Source of the DNA: Glandiceps talaboti | Taxonomy: Eukaryota > Hemichordata > Enteropneusta > Spengelidae | NCBI RefSeq assembly: GCF_964340395.1 | Contig: NC_135551.1 | Location: forward strand, 27,602,380-27,666,379 | Direction of reading: 5' to 3' | DNA length: 64,000 nt | Part shown: positions 47,239 through 59,989 of the stretch, piece by piece | Numbering within the stretch: position 1 is the first letter of the stretch | How the letters are laid out: every line of letters starts with the position of its first letter | Program-made: the position numbers and the translations under genes | The notes under the pieces: model-generated | Told to the model about the DNA's origin: nothing | Databases searched by the model: none | The model's input: only the letters and a program-made list of their open reading frames with translations

Positions 47239-49247
47239 CAATGTATATATCAACCGAGGCTTTCGGCCAGAAAGTCTTGTTTATATATTTATTTGATTTA
47301 CTAACTAAATGATAGGATGGTTTGGATAGTTTACAACTTACAACTCACGAAAAGACATCCAAAGCTCTATACATTAAAGATAAACACACTATTTAAACTG
47401 CAGTCCTTGTTTAGAATAGAATAGAATAGATTAGAACTTTATTGTCCATTTACGGAAATTTTCCTTTCGCTTCACCAAAATATAAAAGGCACATTAAAAT
47501 ACATATACACACTAAAATAAATAAAGTAACACAAACACAGTTACAATCTTCCAATAAAAGTATTCTTCGAATTCAGTATAGATCTTTCCTCATGACATTG
47601 ATCTTTCAAACAGAAATTGTCAGAATCTTAAAAGCACAGGTTTGAGAAAGTTCAAAAACGAAACGTGACTGTGATGAGTTGCAGACTAATAATGTCCGAT
47701 GAATCTCAAACACGACAACGAGTTTTTTTTAGCATGGACGGTTCGTGTCTCTGTACAAATTCCGTTGGAGGAAACTTTCCTAACGGCGTACAGTTGCAAT
47801 GTATACTGATACTCACGGGTCGAACTAGAATATTCACGTGAAATCCGACTCCATCGTTACTTTCAGGGTAACCAGTGTTCAGACCTCGCAATTTATAGTA
47901 TATCTTTTCCGTCAGCTATTAAAGTGCCGCCGTAAATAGACTGGTGGTTTCCGATGCTGGGTTCCGAATCTCTCTGTAACCATTCTCCGACACTTCCAGC
48001 TACAATGCAATTGAGACAAGCTAGCACATTGCAGAAGAGTCACAAGACGAGCTGGTATAATTACCATAAATCTTATAAATCACAGGTGGCCAAAACATAA
48101 CAACCAGTCGTAATGGACTTACTCTTATTATAGTAACAACATATATATAAATGCACAATACACCCAGAGTGTTAAAAACGACAAACCGGCGTCCAAACAA
48201 TACCCCAAAGGTAGCTGAACCAAACAGACTTCGTAACTGAGATTTGTAAATTTATGGTATCCCAAAATATGGCATGATGTTATATGACATCATGTCTCAA
48301 TTCCTGTTAAGAACTCAACCAGTTGATGAACATGGCTGTAGATGACAGAGTTTACACAATGAAACGAAGCATTAAGAGGAGTCCGGTGGAGAATCACTGC
48401 GTGTACTGTTGTAGGCAACCTTTGGACTGATCAAATCAGCACTACTGATCCTTTAGTGGTGGCAGTGATGGGATGCTTACACCACAAACAATGCTAAGGT
48501 AGATGATAAAACGATTCGTTGTAAAATGTTACCCTTCTCCCAATTTCTAAAATATGGCATTCCTTGGAGAATCGAATTGCCAAATCTAACCAGCCTCCAC
48601 CCCAAACAATTACTGGAGGCCTCTTGAAAATATTGAACAATGAACCAAAATAAACCACCGATAACATTAAATTTACACACCGTGCCCTTGTAAGACTAAA
48701 ATGTACTTGTTAAACAGTTAAATCATAAAAACTCTACATAATTGTAAATACAAAACATTTTATTGGGTGTGAATCCTATCATGCTATGCTATATTGTTAT
48801 AAACGTTTCATCTAATTTCTCCCTTGACTTTTTTTCCTTGATCTGTTTATACAGGAATCAACAGGTTACCCAGTTACAGGTTCGTTAAATAGATCAATCT
48901 GAATGACAAACAGGACAGCGCAGTGACTTTGAAAACACTGTTGAAATGATATTAAAACAAAATTCTGAAAGTTACTCATGGAGTTAAAAAATGACTGGGT
49001 TCTGGGTAAAAAAGGGAAACTTAAAGATTATTTGATTGAACAGAATGTGGTTCAAAGAAAAATTCATTTGAATTCATAATTGTAAAAAGAACTAGAAATA
49101 GGCCAAGGAACTTTGCTCGACACTTTAGAGGTTGTAGCTGGAATTCCTTTTACCACAGACGGACACATTCTCTCCCCAAACTGAGTGTTTCAAGTATGTT
49201 TCAAGTGTGTTGTAAATATTACAAACGTCCGTCAAAATCACTGTTCA
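47239..49247. repeat. Segmental duplication flanking GPCR 2 (downstream side), pairs with 58281-59989
   Basis: Long matching stretches: ATGTATATATCAACCGAGGC with TTTGATTTACTAACTAAATG; 47660-48060 with 58510-58915; 48480-48700 with 59160-59380; 48780-49245 with 59500-59985. It contains an insert at 47411-47460 whose minus strand ends AATAAAGTTCTAATC and TATTC repeats (LINE/SINE-like tail) that is absent from the other copy. Both copies keep short open frames on the minus strand at 47706-48050 and 58537-58918, but with differing frame breaks; I do not recognise a product. Confidence 0.8.
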
Positions 49248-50513
49248 CTATCCTGTATTTTTTTGTAAATTCTCATCTGAGAAATCTGGGTTTGGAATAC
49301 CTATGTCAGCTTGAGTAGTGTCAGTGTTTGTCAATACGTCCACTTCAACTTTTAGTGAAGAGGTATCTAGTACCATCATTTCATTACTATCTGTGGTGTT
49401 AGTAACAAGGGTACTTGTCGATCGTAGATTACTTTTTGCTTTGCGTAATATTGGTGGAGATTTAACTAGTTTTCGTTCAAAACAGCAAAGTTGACTTCGA
49501 AAATTTCTGGACAGTAACGAGTATATGATCGGATTGACCATACTACCCGCATAGCAAAGAGCATATATTGGACGTACATAGGACAACTTTGGGGGCTCCT
49601 TGCTTTTGACTACCACACCTACATATACAACTAATGGAATATATGTGAGAATAAAAAGTACAACCAGAACCAAGCAAATGCGAAAAGTTGCCATATCACG
49701 TTTATCTATAGAGTCTTTGTTTTCAGCTAAAAGTTTGGATGTCTTTCTTTGCGTGTATTTCAAACCGAATATGAAACCGTAAGAAAGACAAATCGCTAAT
49801 AACGAAATCAAAATCAGACTCAATCCCACCGTGTTGACAATTCTCACAGACACAGACCATTGAATATCGATAAAACACATCCTTTCCGATCCCGTCACGA
49901 CTTTGGCCGCTGCGAAGCCGACACCAAATGCATAACTTACACAAATTGATGCAATTATTGTTTTCTTCATGGTGCTACGGCGAAACTTTCCACTCACGCC
50001 CATCGCCCTGGTTACGCTCAGCGTAGCTAAACTAATCACGGACACAGTTAACGATAGGTAGGTGACGAAGATATATATCTTGCAGGTGATAAACGACTTA
50101 TCATCCACGAAAATGTTGGTACCATATAAAATGAATTGTATTGTACTGTACAGCAGTAGTGGAGCCACGATGGCACACATCAATAAATCAGCAACAGAAA
50201 GTGTCACTAACTGAATGTTAGCAGGTGATTGAAGTTTCTTTACTTTACCAACTATCCAGCAAACAGTTGCATTGCCAGCAACACCAAGAATGATAACAGG
50301 AACGAGCATAACAGCACTTACTATGAGACAAATTCGTTCGTTTACAGTCAATGTTTGTGCTTCGTCTACAGTCATTGTTTCATCAGCGGTGAGTGTGTTG
50401 TTGGCATCGGTCACGTTAACGAAAAGTGTGTTGCTGCCGACATAAAGTACATCACTCAAAACGTTTTCGATGGTGATGTTGGAGGTAGTATTTTCCATGC
50501 TGCTGTTATTCAT
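49248..50513 (-). CDS. Intronless rhodopsin-like GPCR, paralogue 2
   Basis: 421 residues, single exon. N81 in TM1, D109 in TM2, Cys144/Cys213 pair, TRA at 168-170 in place of DRY, TYIP in TM6 with Pro293, NPIIY at 327-331, Cys343-344 after helix 8. Very similar to paralogue 3 throughout; the first about 110 residues are also almost identical to paralogue 1. Sequons at NSS, NTT, NIT, NVT and NNT. The last residues differ from paralogue 3 because an A run near the end (T run at 49258-49264 on the plus strand) is one base longer, so the protein ends ENLQKNTG instead of ENLQKIQDSEQ. Ligand unknown. Confidence 0.88.
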   Translation of the reverse strand: MNNSSMENTTSNITIENVLSDVLYVGSNTLFVNVTDANNTLTADETMTVDEAQTLTVNERICLIVSAVMLVPVIILGVAGNATVCWIVGKVKKLQSPANIQLVTLSVADLLMCAIVAPLLLYSTIQFILYGTNIFVDDKSFITCKIYIFVTYLSLTVSVISLATLSVTRAMGVSGKFRRSTMKKTIIASICVSYAFGVGFAAAKVVTGSERMCFIDIQWSVSVRIVNTVGLSLILISLLAICLSYGFIFGLKYTQRKTSKLLAENKDSIDKRDMATFRICLVLVVLFILTYIPLVVYVGVVVKSKEPPKLSYVRPIYALCYAGSMVNPIIYSLLSRNFRSQLCCFERKLVKSPPILRKAKSNLRSTSTLVTNTTDSNEMMVLDTSSLKVEVDVLTNTDTTQADIGIPNPDFSDENLQKNTG

Positions 50514-50589
50514 GATGAAATTGTCGTTTTAAAAGTCTTATTCTGTGAGATCACACCGCTGGTTGACACTTAAACACGCTGATTGGAAA

Positions 50590-51645
50590 AACCCAAGACT
50601 GAGGGATCTTTTAGCAATGGCAAAATTTGACTTGGTCACGCAGACATCTGTCGAGTGAAGTGATATTGATTTTGTTCTTTTACGTGTGATATATATTACC
50701 TGTAGTGATGTCCTCGAAAGTGAGCCTCCACACTTTGAATTGTGTAAATTTCAAAATAACCCTTTGTTAGTTAATCACGACTGGCTCCTTATTGCTTGCC
50801 GTTTGTGTTTTAATGCTCTATAGGTTACCTTGTGGACGATTAACAAATTTAACGCGTTGTCACATATTAACCTAATCAACGTCATTGTCATTAAACACAA
50901 TGACTTCATTACAATACAGTGTGAAACTGTAATGACCGTAATTGTCCCATTTTTGTATAACATCAAGCAATTAGAGAATACTATGAGTGATTCATATTAT
51001 ATCGAGTATTGTTCCTCCAACTCCAAGTATCACTGGTGAAAAATTAGAACTTTACAAAGTTATTTATGAGCACAAACACAATGTAATGCGATTTATGTGC
51101 AATACTTCAATATTTAAAATGTCAAATGTCCCAATATTGACATCATAATCGCCTGTTGATTTTGTTTGACAAGTAACAAAACTCAATAAAATTATTGACA
51201 AATAACCCGTACGGTTATATTTTTAAGTGGACGTCATTGCGTACTACTTCACGCCTACTGATTTGACAAGTAACAATCATAATAATATCCTTTCTCTGAT
51301 TGTAATTGCGTACTACGTCATACCTGTTGATTTTGATCGACAAGTGACAATCACAATAACATCTCATGTAAAGTATGAAAATCATAATGTAATGACAATG
51401 TAAACTATGAAAATTGTGACGTAATAACAAAATGTAAAGTAAGAGAATCATAACGTAATAACAAAATGTAAAGTATGAAAATGTTAATATAATAACAAAA
51501 TGTAAAGTACGGAAATTATAATATAATAAAATAATGTAAAGTCCGAAAAATGGCAATACAAAATTTATGAAATGCATTATCTGTTTTCCTGCCCATTCGG
51601 TCGTCACAAAAATCTCAATTTATACAGTTAAATTACCACATAAAT
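50590..51645. repeat. Segmental duplication flanking GPCR 2 (upstream side), pairs with 62640-64000
   Basis: Matches include TGTAGTGATGTC, CCTCCACACTTTG, GGCTCCTTATTGC and AACACAATGA in order, and at the far end ATTTATGAAATGCATTATCT with CCATTCGGTC. Inside, 51360-51550 carries about five loose copies of a 33 bp unit with TAACAAAATGTAAAGTA. Confidence 0.75.
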
Positions 51646-51647
51646 AT

Positions 51648-52462
51648 ACCAGATTTAAACTGAATGCCTCCCGTAAGGGAATCACTAATTATGCAAATAA
51701 CTCATTAAACTAAAAAAACTATGGTAACAGGCTTTGTTTTTTGGACAAGCGTGCTTTCTTAGGTTAATGTATGTAAGAGTGTATGATACTACTTAATGCA
51801 GTCTTAAGACATAGCCTAATTACCGAAAATCATTAATTATGCAAATTATTCATTAACACTGTAAGGTACATCAACTAACTTTATAGGACATACACAATTT
51901 GTTATGGTCAATGTATGTACTGAATTGTATTGAAATTGAAGCATGCAGTCGTAAGATATAGCCTAATTACCAAGAATCATTAAGTATGCAAATTATTCAT
52001 TAACACTGAAAGGTACACCTACAAACTTTACAGGACATATGTGTTTTCTTATGGTTTATGTATGGACTAAATTATGTTGAATTTGAAGTATGTATTCTTA
52101 AGATATAGCCTAATTACCAAATATAATTAATTACGCAAATTATTCATTAACGCTCTAAGATACATCAACGAATTTTATAGGACAAATGTATGTTGTTATG
52201 TTTAACGAATATATCAAATTATATTGAAATTGAAGTATGCAGTCTTAAGATATGGCGTAATTAGTATATTTCATTAATATGCAATTTTTTCTAATTAAAC
52301 ATTAACAGATCTGGCTCAAAACCTAATCAGGTCTAGCTATTACCCTACAGATTATATATCCCAAATTTCATTACAATTGAGCCAGTCGATATTTAGAAAA
52401 TGATGACACAGACAGACAGACAGACATTCCCCTTTTAATACCTCCCGTACCCTTACGGGAGG
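51648..52462. mobile_element. Pearl/HINE-like non-autonomous Helentron-type element, copy A
   Basis: Order of parts: a head with CCTCCCGTAAGGG at 51667, about four tandem core units of roughly 147 bp (each with TTAAGATATAGCCTAATTAC and GCAAATTATTCATTAAC), a unique segment with ATTTCATTACAATTGAGCCA, a (GACA)n block, and a terminal hairpin CCTCCCGTA-CCCT-TACGGGAGG. The head motif is the inverted complement of the hairpin's right half (CCCTTACGGGAGG). Subterminal repeat, tandem core, ACRG-type microsatellite and 3' hairpin is the known layout of pearl elements of bivalves and related HINEs. No protein encoded. Confidence 0.75.
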
Positions 52463-52714
52463 TAAACATGTCCAAGCTATGGGAAATAGTAAATTCATCA
52501 TAAAATGACGGATTTTATTTCATCTTTATCATTATTTATTAATATAGGATTGTCTTACTAAATTAAAAGATATGTGGGGTTTAAGGTGTGGGGATATTTT
52601 GAAGTAAAAAACTGGCAATCGACACTATGGATAACACTTTCAACTCGATCGCCATTAACCGTATATTACTCGTTCGAATTCATTTAAGTATGTGGTCGTC
52701 ACTGTTAGAATCAG

Positions 52715-53090
52715 ATGTTGAACGAGGATATTGATAATTAGCTGAAACATTTAGTAAATCTGAAATTCATGACTTGAGACTACACTTACTGATTTGAAAT
52801 TACACTTAAATTGTTTGACGTTATTAGGTAAAACCAAGAAAAATGAACCCCTTTGTTGAGACAAACACCTGTATCAAAAGTGCTCTTTTTTACCCAAGGA
52901 AATATAACATTGAGTATAATTTTAAATCGACAAAGCAAATTAAGTAAGTTGCAAGTCACAAATCTTTAGATGTCTTACTTTGTTTGCCGTTCTGGTGTAG
53001 GTAGGTATTAGGGTAGGTTTAGAAATGACAGGCAAATTTGTTTGCTCGAAATTTCCGCGGAAGGTCGTATTTGATTGATTTCACACGAAC
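52715..53090. repeat. Diverged segment, inverted relative to 45850-46250
   Basis: Partner of the block described at 45850-46250. It lies upstream of paralogue 2 as that one lies upstream of paralogue 1. Confidence 0.75.
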
Positions 53091-53389
53091 CCCATATTTC
53101 CCTAATGACGTATTAGCGAATAGACCGTGCTGGTCTGTCCACTGTCTATGGTTAGAGCGCCACAGGCACGTTACATGCTTAATTTTATAACTCATTGCTG
53201 GAATGAGACAACATCATTGGACTGAATGCTTCAAATGTTGTATAATTTGGTGTATGTATTGACAATAACAAAATAATTCGTCTTATAAAGCTTGTTACAC
53301 TTCTTGTCATAAAACCTTAGCATTTGGGTGTTTGAGACACACACAATTCTTGTTTGAAACACACACAAACCTTGTTCGAAACACACATA

Positions 53390-53708
53390 ATCCTGGTCAT
53401 AAGAGCTTAGCATTTGCCGTTTTGTGCAACAATTTACTCTAAAACAGGACACATCAAAAGATGCGTCTGTTCCAGGCGACAAAACAAACACTTCAGTCGA
53501 AACCACACCAACTTGTGTCTGCATCAACTCTCATTGACGGAACCCTTGATGTCTCCTGTTTTAGGGTAAATTGTTGCAGAAAACAACCAAATGCTAAGCT
53601 CTTATGACCAGAATTGAGGTGTTCGAAACACACTGAATCCTGGTCATAAGAGCTTAGCATTTGGGGATTTTCTGCAACAATTTACTCTAAATCAGCACAC
53701 ATCAAAGG
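53390..53708. repeat. Triple inverted/direct repeat of about 70 bp
   Basis: Forward copies at 53390-53460 and 53637-53708 (TCCTGGTCATAAGAGCTTAG then CATTTG...CAACAATTTACTCTAAA) and an inverted copy at 53548-53614 between them. Upstream, GAAACACACAC repeats (53333-53390) and a weaker copy at 53300-53330 belong to the same family. Confidence 0.85.
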
Positions 53709-53812
53709 ATCGTCAACACGTATTGACAGTTCGGGTAGTCTGCGCGACGGGTGTTTTTGGTGACAAACAATTCTGACTCTCCGACGCCCCTTCCTTCAAC
53801 GACACCTAATCC

Positions 53813-53940
<128 letters not shown>

Positions 53941-54447
53941 TGGAAATGGGGCATCGTACCATATTCTCGGATGGTGTTCTGAAAAAGTACCCCCTTTTTA
54001 CGATTCCATGGACCTAGATGGCCGACGAGATGCGAAACATCCATTGAACTACGACCAAGATAACAGGTCGTAAATTGTGATTCTGAAGAGTCACTTTCAC
54101 GGTAGTCATGCTCGCAGACGGTGTACGCGTTTCGCTCAAGGGACGACTTTAATACTCTGAATGCAAGCAGGACTACTATCACGGCAGAGTACCATCTAAT
54201 TTGGATGAAGAATCATTGAAGTTGATCGTATCATACACCACTTTTTAAAATTTGATGTAGACACTGGACGTACGTACTCTATGAAAAGACACAGCGAGAG
54301 AGGGGTGAAAAAGGAGACACGAGAAACATCAGTGGAAAGTGGGATGGTCACCGAAAACACTGGACATTGCGTAGACGGTCTACTGACTGCTCGAGCGCTC
54401 TCTTCAACGTGGAAAGCGGCATCTTCTGATGTTCATAAATGCTTAGC

Positions 54448-54914
54448 ATTTGTACGGCGGCCCAGAGATAACAAAGGAACAATACATTTGTGGAAGAAAT
54501 AATTAAATTTTTGAGAGCAAAATATTCAGTACAAGGTTAAAAAATTTCTTTCATAGGACAAAACATTTTTTTGGTTCAAAATAGAAATATGGGAAGCCGT
54601 TCAGTATGGGAAGCGGTTCAGGCCAAAAGTATTTTTTTATTTTAGCTGTAGTATTTTATATTTTTGGTACTTACAAACTAATTTTAACAGTTCATGTACT
54701 TTTATTCCATGTTCACATTATTTTAATTGTAATAAGTTTTCATTTATTTGAGAATATTGTTTTATATATTTCTATTTTGAACCAAAAAAAAATAATGTTT
54801 TGTCCTATGAAAGAAATTTTTTATCCTTGTACTGAATATTTTGCTCTCAAAAATTTAATCATTTCTTCCACAAATGTATTGTTCCTTTGTCATCTCTGGG
54901 CCGCCGTACATTTG
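54448..54914. repeat. Long inverted repeat, about 145 bp arms
   Basis: Left arm 54448-54590 (TTTGTACGGCGGCCCAGAGA ... GGTTCAAAATAGAAATAT) and right arm 54768-54914 are nearly perfect reverse complements with only a few substitutions and small indels in A/T runs. The spacer is about 177 bp and has a duplicated GTATGGGAAGC/ATATGGGAAGC motif. Little divergence implies a recent origin. Confidence 0.88.
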
Positions 54915-54929
54915 GGACTTAATGTCAAC

Positions 54930-55765
54930 ATTATGCCCTTTGAAGGACTTCCGTAATTGGCCAATATATGAACAAAGAAAGTGTTTTAAACCTGTCAGTT
55001 AAAAGAAGTGTCGACATTGTCACCTGTTCAAGTTGGCACGTATTGTATCATCACCACTTTACCATATATGGTATGTATTGCCTGTAGTGTTTGCTTTTTG
55101 AAGGATGCGGCACGATATATAATGTATTCTCAATCTGATTGATGCAGGAGTACGACTAGATGTTATCATCCTTTCTTTCCTTGGTATTTGTGGTTTGTTT
55201 CCGGTTTCAAATAAAACATACTATATTACACTCTCTCTATCATTATCATTATGTCACGGCAGTCTCTTGTACCTGTGGTCTAGGTTGGTTTTTACTTGGT
55301 AATTTTACTTCAATGGTCACAGCGAGCTCGATAACACTTTTTCTTATATGGTTTGGTTATTCAGTGCCATCATTTATACCAGAATTTGCACCACCACTTT
55401 CTTGTGATGTCGACGGCAAATCCACTCAGATACAGCTGTGTAGGTTTTTTTTAGAAATTACTCCAGTATACTCGCACCTGCACCTGTACCTGCTTTTTTC
55501 AGGGCGACAAACCGACCAAACTATGATCATGAACAACAGAGCGACTGATGCACAATGTGCTTTCGTATGACCGTTCGGCCGGAGATGCATGTAATGTCTC
55601 ACATTTGACGCAAAGGTTCAAGTCTCGAGGATAGTGTGGTGTATTGCGCATTTTTGCTTCTTTCGCATTTACAACAGTTCGATACGACTGTACATCAACT
55701 GAAAACATGTCATTAATGCCATAATCAAAAGTTTGTGGTCTAAAACAATCATCTAGAAATAGTGA
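54930..55765. other. Intergenic DNA with one long unassigned open frame
   Basis: A plus-strand frame at 55160-55570 (136 codons) is hydrophobic in places but has no motif I recognise and no splice or homology support, so it is not called as a gene. Confidence 0.4.
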
Positions 55766-56104
55766 ACACATTATATTGCCTGGCCATATTTCCGAGGCCG
55801 AAGGCCGAGGGAAATAGCATGTGATTCTGGTAACTCACAGTCCCTCGGGTGTAATAAACGGGTGCTATAGCCCGAATATAGGCCAGGCAATATGTGTTTT
55901 ATAATATACCTCATGCTGTGAACTCGCGGTGGCAGACAACATCGTCAGAAGCTACCATTTTGACCTGCTGTGAACTCGCGGTGGTCACGTGACCATGTAA
56001 TAGTTGATGAAACTATAACCCCTAGGGAAATAGTCATTCTATTTTCCTATCACGTGACTGATTCTAGCGAACCATGGCACAGCATTATCACTAGGTATAT
56101 TATA
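55766..56104. mobile_element. CpG-rich double-hairpin element
   Basis: First hairpin: ATTATATTGCCTGGCCATAT (about 55770) against ATAGGCCAGGCAATATGTG (about 55879). Second: ATAATATACCTCATGCTGTG (55901) against CACAGCATTATCACTAGGTA (56078). GCTGTGAACTCGCGGTGG occurs twice (55915 and 55968). GTCACGTGACC and ATCACGTGACT add further symmetry. No coding frame. Confidence 0.6.
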
Positions 56105-56439
56105 ATATATTCTATTTAAATTTGTATTCCAGCGCGATTGTTATTGACACCAGAATTGTTGCCTCACGCCCTTGGTCCGAGCTGATCTCTTAAGCTGTGA
56201 AATAAATTATATATTTACAAACACTGCGTATCATGTTGGTCAATGAGCATCGATTCCTGAGTGAGTACCTCTGAGCTAAGCAAGTAAGTGTGATTCCCTG
56301 TAAGAAGTGGTTGGTAACAACGTATAGACAGAGCGTCTCGTTGCAGTGATATGGAGAGAAAATGGTAAATTGTCACTTAAAAGTACACCTAAGTAATGTA
56401 TAGAGCTCAGAGATTTCAATATGTATCAAGCAAAGTATA

Positions 56440-57774
56440 ACCAGATTTAAACTGAATGCCTCCCGTAAGGGAATCACTAATTATGTAAATAAATTAAACT
56501 AAAAAACTATGGTAACAGGCTTTGTTTTTTGGACAAGCGTGCTTTCTTAGGTTAATGTATGTAAGAGTCTATGATACTGCTTAATTACTAAATATCATTC
56601 ATTATTCAAAATACTCATTAAAGGAAAAAGTTGTAGCAACAAACTTCATAGGACAGGTGCGTATTATTATGATGTACGTATCACATTATACGAAATTTGA
56701 AGCTTGCATTTTTAAGATACAACCTAGTTACCTAAAATAATTAATTATGCAAATTTTTCATTAAAACTTAGCTATATAAAAGATTTTATAGGACATATCC
56801 GCTTTGTTATGGTTAACATATGTACTAAATTGTATTGAAATTGAAGTATGCAGTCTTAAGATATAGCCTAATTACCGAAAATCATTATTTATGCAAATTA
56901 TTCATTAACACTGTAAGGTACATCAACTAACTTTATATGACATACACAATTTGTTATGGTTAATGTATGTACTGAGTTATATTGAAATTGAAGTATGTAT
57001 TCTTAAGATATAGCCTAATTACCGAAAATCATTAATTATGCAAATTATTCATTAACACTGTACGGTGCATCAACAAACTTGATAGGACATATGTGTTTTC
57101 TTATGGTTAACGTATGTACTAAATTATGTTGAATTTGAAGTATGTATTCTTAAGATATAGCCTAATTACCAAAAATAATCAATTATGCAAATTATTCATT
57201 AACACTGAAAGGTACACCAACAAGCTTTACAGGACATACTAGTATGTGATTGTTATGGTTAACGTGTGTACTGAATTATATTGGAATTGAAGTATGTATT
57301 CTTAAGATTATTCCTAATTACTGAAAATCATTAATTATACAAATTATTCATTAACACTGTACGGTGCATCAACAAAATTGATAGGACATATGTGTTTTCT
57401 TATGGTTAATGTATGCACTAAATTATGTTGGATTTAAAGTATGTATTCTTAAGATATAGCCTAATTACCAAAAATAATTAATTATATGCAAATTATTCAT
57501 TAACGCCGTAAGATACATCAACAAATTTTATAGGACAAATGTATGTTGTTATGTTGAACGAATATACTAAATTATATTGAAATTGAAGTATGCAGTCTTA
57601 AGATATTGTGTAATTAGTTGATTTCATTAATATGCAAATTTCTCTAATTAAACATTAACAGATCTGGCTCAACACCTAATCAGGTCTAGCTATTACCCTA
57701 AAGATTATATATCCCAAATTTCATTACAATTGAGCCAGCCGATTTTTAGAAAATGATGACACAGACAGACAGAC

Positions 57775-57811
<37 letters not shown>

Positions 57812-57852
57812 CACCTTCCCTTTTTAATACCTCCCGTACCCTTAGGGGAGGT
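56440..57852. mobile_element. Pearl/HINE-like element, copy B
   Basis: Same head (ACCAGATTTAAACTGAATGC-CTCCCGTAAGGG), same tail and hairpin as the copy at 51648, but with about seven core units of roughly 147 bp and a longer (GACA)n block (57763-57811). The hairpin's right half carries one change (CTTAGGGGAGG). The higher copy number of the core explains the 600 bp length difference from copy A. Confidence 0.78.
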
Positions 57853-57857
57853 AAAAA

Positions 57858-58050
57858 TGAATAGATTTAACTCCATGGCGCTTCATGGTTAATACAAGGC
57901 ATTTAGATGTATTAAATTTCATGTCCCATTTTTCAGCCCAGTGTTCTAGATGGTTCACGTTATTTTGAAGGATGTGGTCTCTCTCAGATCTTATGATCGG
58001 TCGATATAACAGCACGTCATATCTACAAACAGGCGAAGCTGAGATTTGAC
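57858..58050 (-). pseudogene. LINE reverse-transcriptase fragment
   Basis: Minus strand. SQLRLFVD in one frame is followed, after a frameshift, by YDVLLYRPIIRSERDHILQN and NVNHLEHWAEKWDMKFNTSK then CLVLTMKR. This is the palm region of a non-LTR reverse transcriptase around the FADD-LLYR motif, with the catalytic Asp-Asp site broken by the shift. It abuts the right end of pearl copy B. Confidence 0.8.
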
Positions 58051-58280
58051 GTTGTTGATCTTCACGTGTTATACATCAATGGAAAGCTTACTTTCCGTAC
58101 TGCAACCTTACAAAACATATATACTTGAAGACAAAAATACCGTCGAGAAAAGCACTGTCAAATGAGACAATGATTGCGTGATGATCAAGCGACAAAAAAC
58201 AAAGGAACTGTCAGCATACAGCAAGTACATTTTCTTTGCTCACATTTGATGAATGCTTCCCTTTAATACGTGAGGTCAAA

Positions 58281-59989
58281 ATGTATATATCGACCGAGGC
58301 TTCCTACCAAACAGTTTTGACATGATTATATAACATATATATTATTATATTTATTTGATTTACTAACTAAATAATAGGATGGTTTGGATAGTTTACAAGT
58401 TACAACTCACGAAAAGACACCCAAAGCTTTCTATACATTAAAGATAAACACAATATTTCGACTGCAGTTCTTGTTTGACAAAGTTCAATTCTGTCGAGGA
58501 TCGAACGAAACGTGACTGTGATGAGTTGCAGACTAATTATGTCCGATGAATCTCAAACACAACAACGAGGTTTAGCATGGACGGTTCGCGCGCGTCTCTG
58601 TACAAATTCCATTGGAGGAAACTTCCTAACGGCGTACAGTTGCAATACTGTAGTATACTGGTACTCACGGGTCGAAGTAGAAGTTTGACGTGAAATTCGA
58701 CTCCATCGTTACTTTCAGGGTAACCAGTGTTCAGACCTCGCAATGTATAGTATATCTTTTCCGTCAGCTATTAAAGTGCCGCCGTAAATAGGCTGGTGGT
58801 TTCCGATGCTGGGTTCCGAATCTCCCTGTAACCATTCTCCGATACTTCCAGCTACAATGCAATGGAGACAAACTAGCATATTGCAGAAAGTCACAAGACG
58901 AGCTGGTATAATTACCATAAAATCTTATATATCACAGGTGGCCAAAATATAACAACCTATCATAATAGACTAAATCTTATTATAGTAACAACATACATAT
59001 ATAAATGCACAATACACCTAAAATGTTTAAAAGGGCAAACCGGCGTCGACACAACATTCAACAGGTGGCTGAGCTAAAAGACTTCGTAAGTGAGATTGTA
59101 ACATTTGTAAATGTTTGGCATGGTATGCGAAAATATGGCAGGATGGCACGATATTACATCTCACACAATGCTAAGGTAGATGATAAAACGATTCATTGTA
59201 AAATGTTACCCTCCTCCCAATTTCTAAAATATGTCATTCCTTGGAGAATCGAATTGCCAAATCTAACCAGCCTCCACCCCAAACAATTACTGGAGACCTC
59301 TTAAAACTATTGAACAATGAAACAAAAGACACCACCGATAACATTAAATTTACACGCCGTGCCCTTGTAAGACTAAAATGTACTTCAGTTGAACAACAAT
59401 GTTGGTATTTCAATTATCAAATCTGTATAAATGTAAATACAAAACATTATTTGTGTGTAAATCGTCAGACAACTACAGTTGTCGGAGGCTCAGAGGTAAA
59501 TCTTATCATGGTATTTTGTATTGTTATAAACATTTCATATATTTTCTCCCTTGATTTTTCTGTTTATACAGGAATCATCAGGTTGCCCAGTTACAGGTTC
59601 GTTAAATAGATAAATTTGAATGACAAACAGGACAGTGCAGTGACATTGAAAACACTGTTGAAATGATTATTAAAAGAAGAGGTTATATAAAACAATTTCC
59701 TATAAACATTTATGACGTTAAACATGTCAAAATTTTGAAAGTTACTCATGGAGTGGAAGAATGACTGGGTCTTGGGTAAAAAAAGGAAAGTTAAAGATAT
59801 TTTCTTTGAGCAGAATGTGGTATAAATTAAAAGAAAAATTCATTTGAATTCATAATTTTGAAACGAACTAGAATTAAGCGGAGTTCGAGTCTTGAGAGGC
59901 GGTAGACGGAATTCCTTTTACCACAGACGGACAGTCTCTCCCCAAACTGAGTGTTTCAAGTAAAGTGTGTGTGCAAACGTCCGTCAAAA
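58281..59989. repeat. Segmental duplication flanking GPCR 3 (downstream side)
   Basis: Partner of 47239-49247. 58537-58918 has a better open minus-strand frame than its partner, with a hydrophobic start (MLVCLHCIVAGSIGEW) that resembles a signal peptide and a second frame continuing NTGYPESNDGVEFHVK; this could be remains of a secreted-protein exon. Confidence 0.75.

Noticed and set aside
55160-55570. 136-codon frame with hydrophobic stretches
   Set aside because: No recognised motif, no conserved start context, no duplicate in the paralogous segments; likely a chance frame.
58537-58918. Open minus-strand frames with a signal-peptide-like start
   Set aside because: Frames are broken differently in the two duplicated copies and the product is not recognised; kept only as a note on the duplication.
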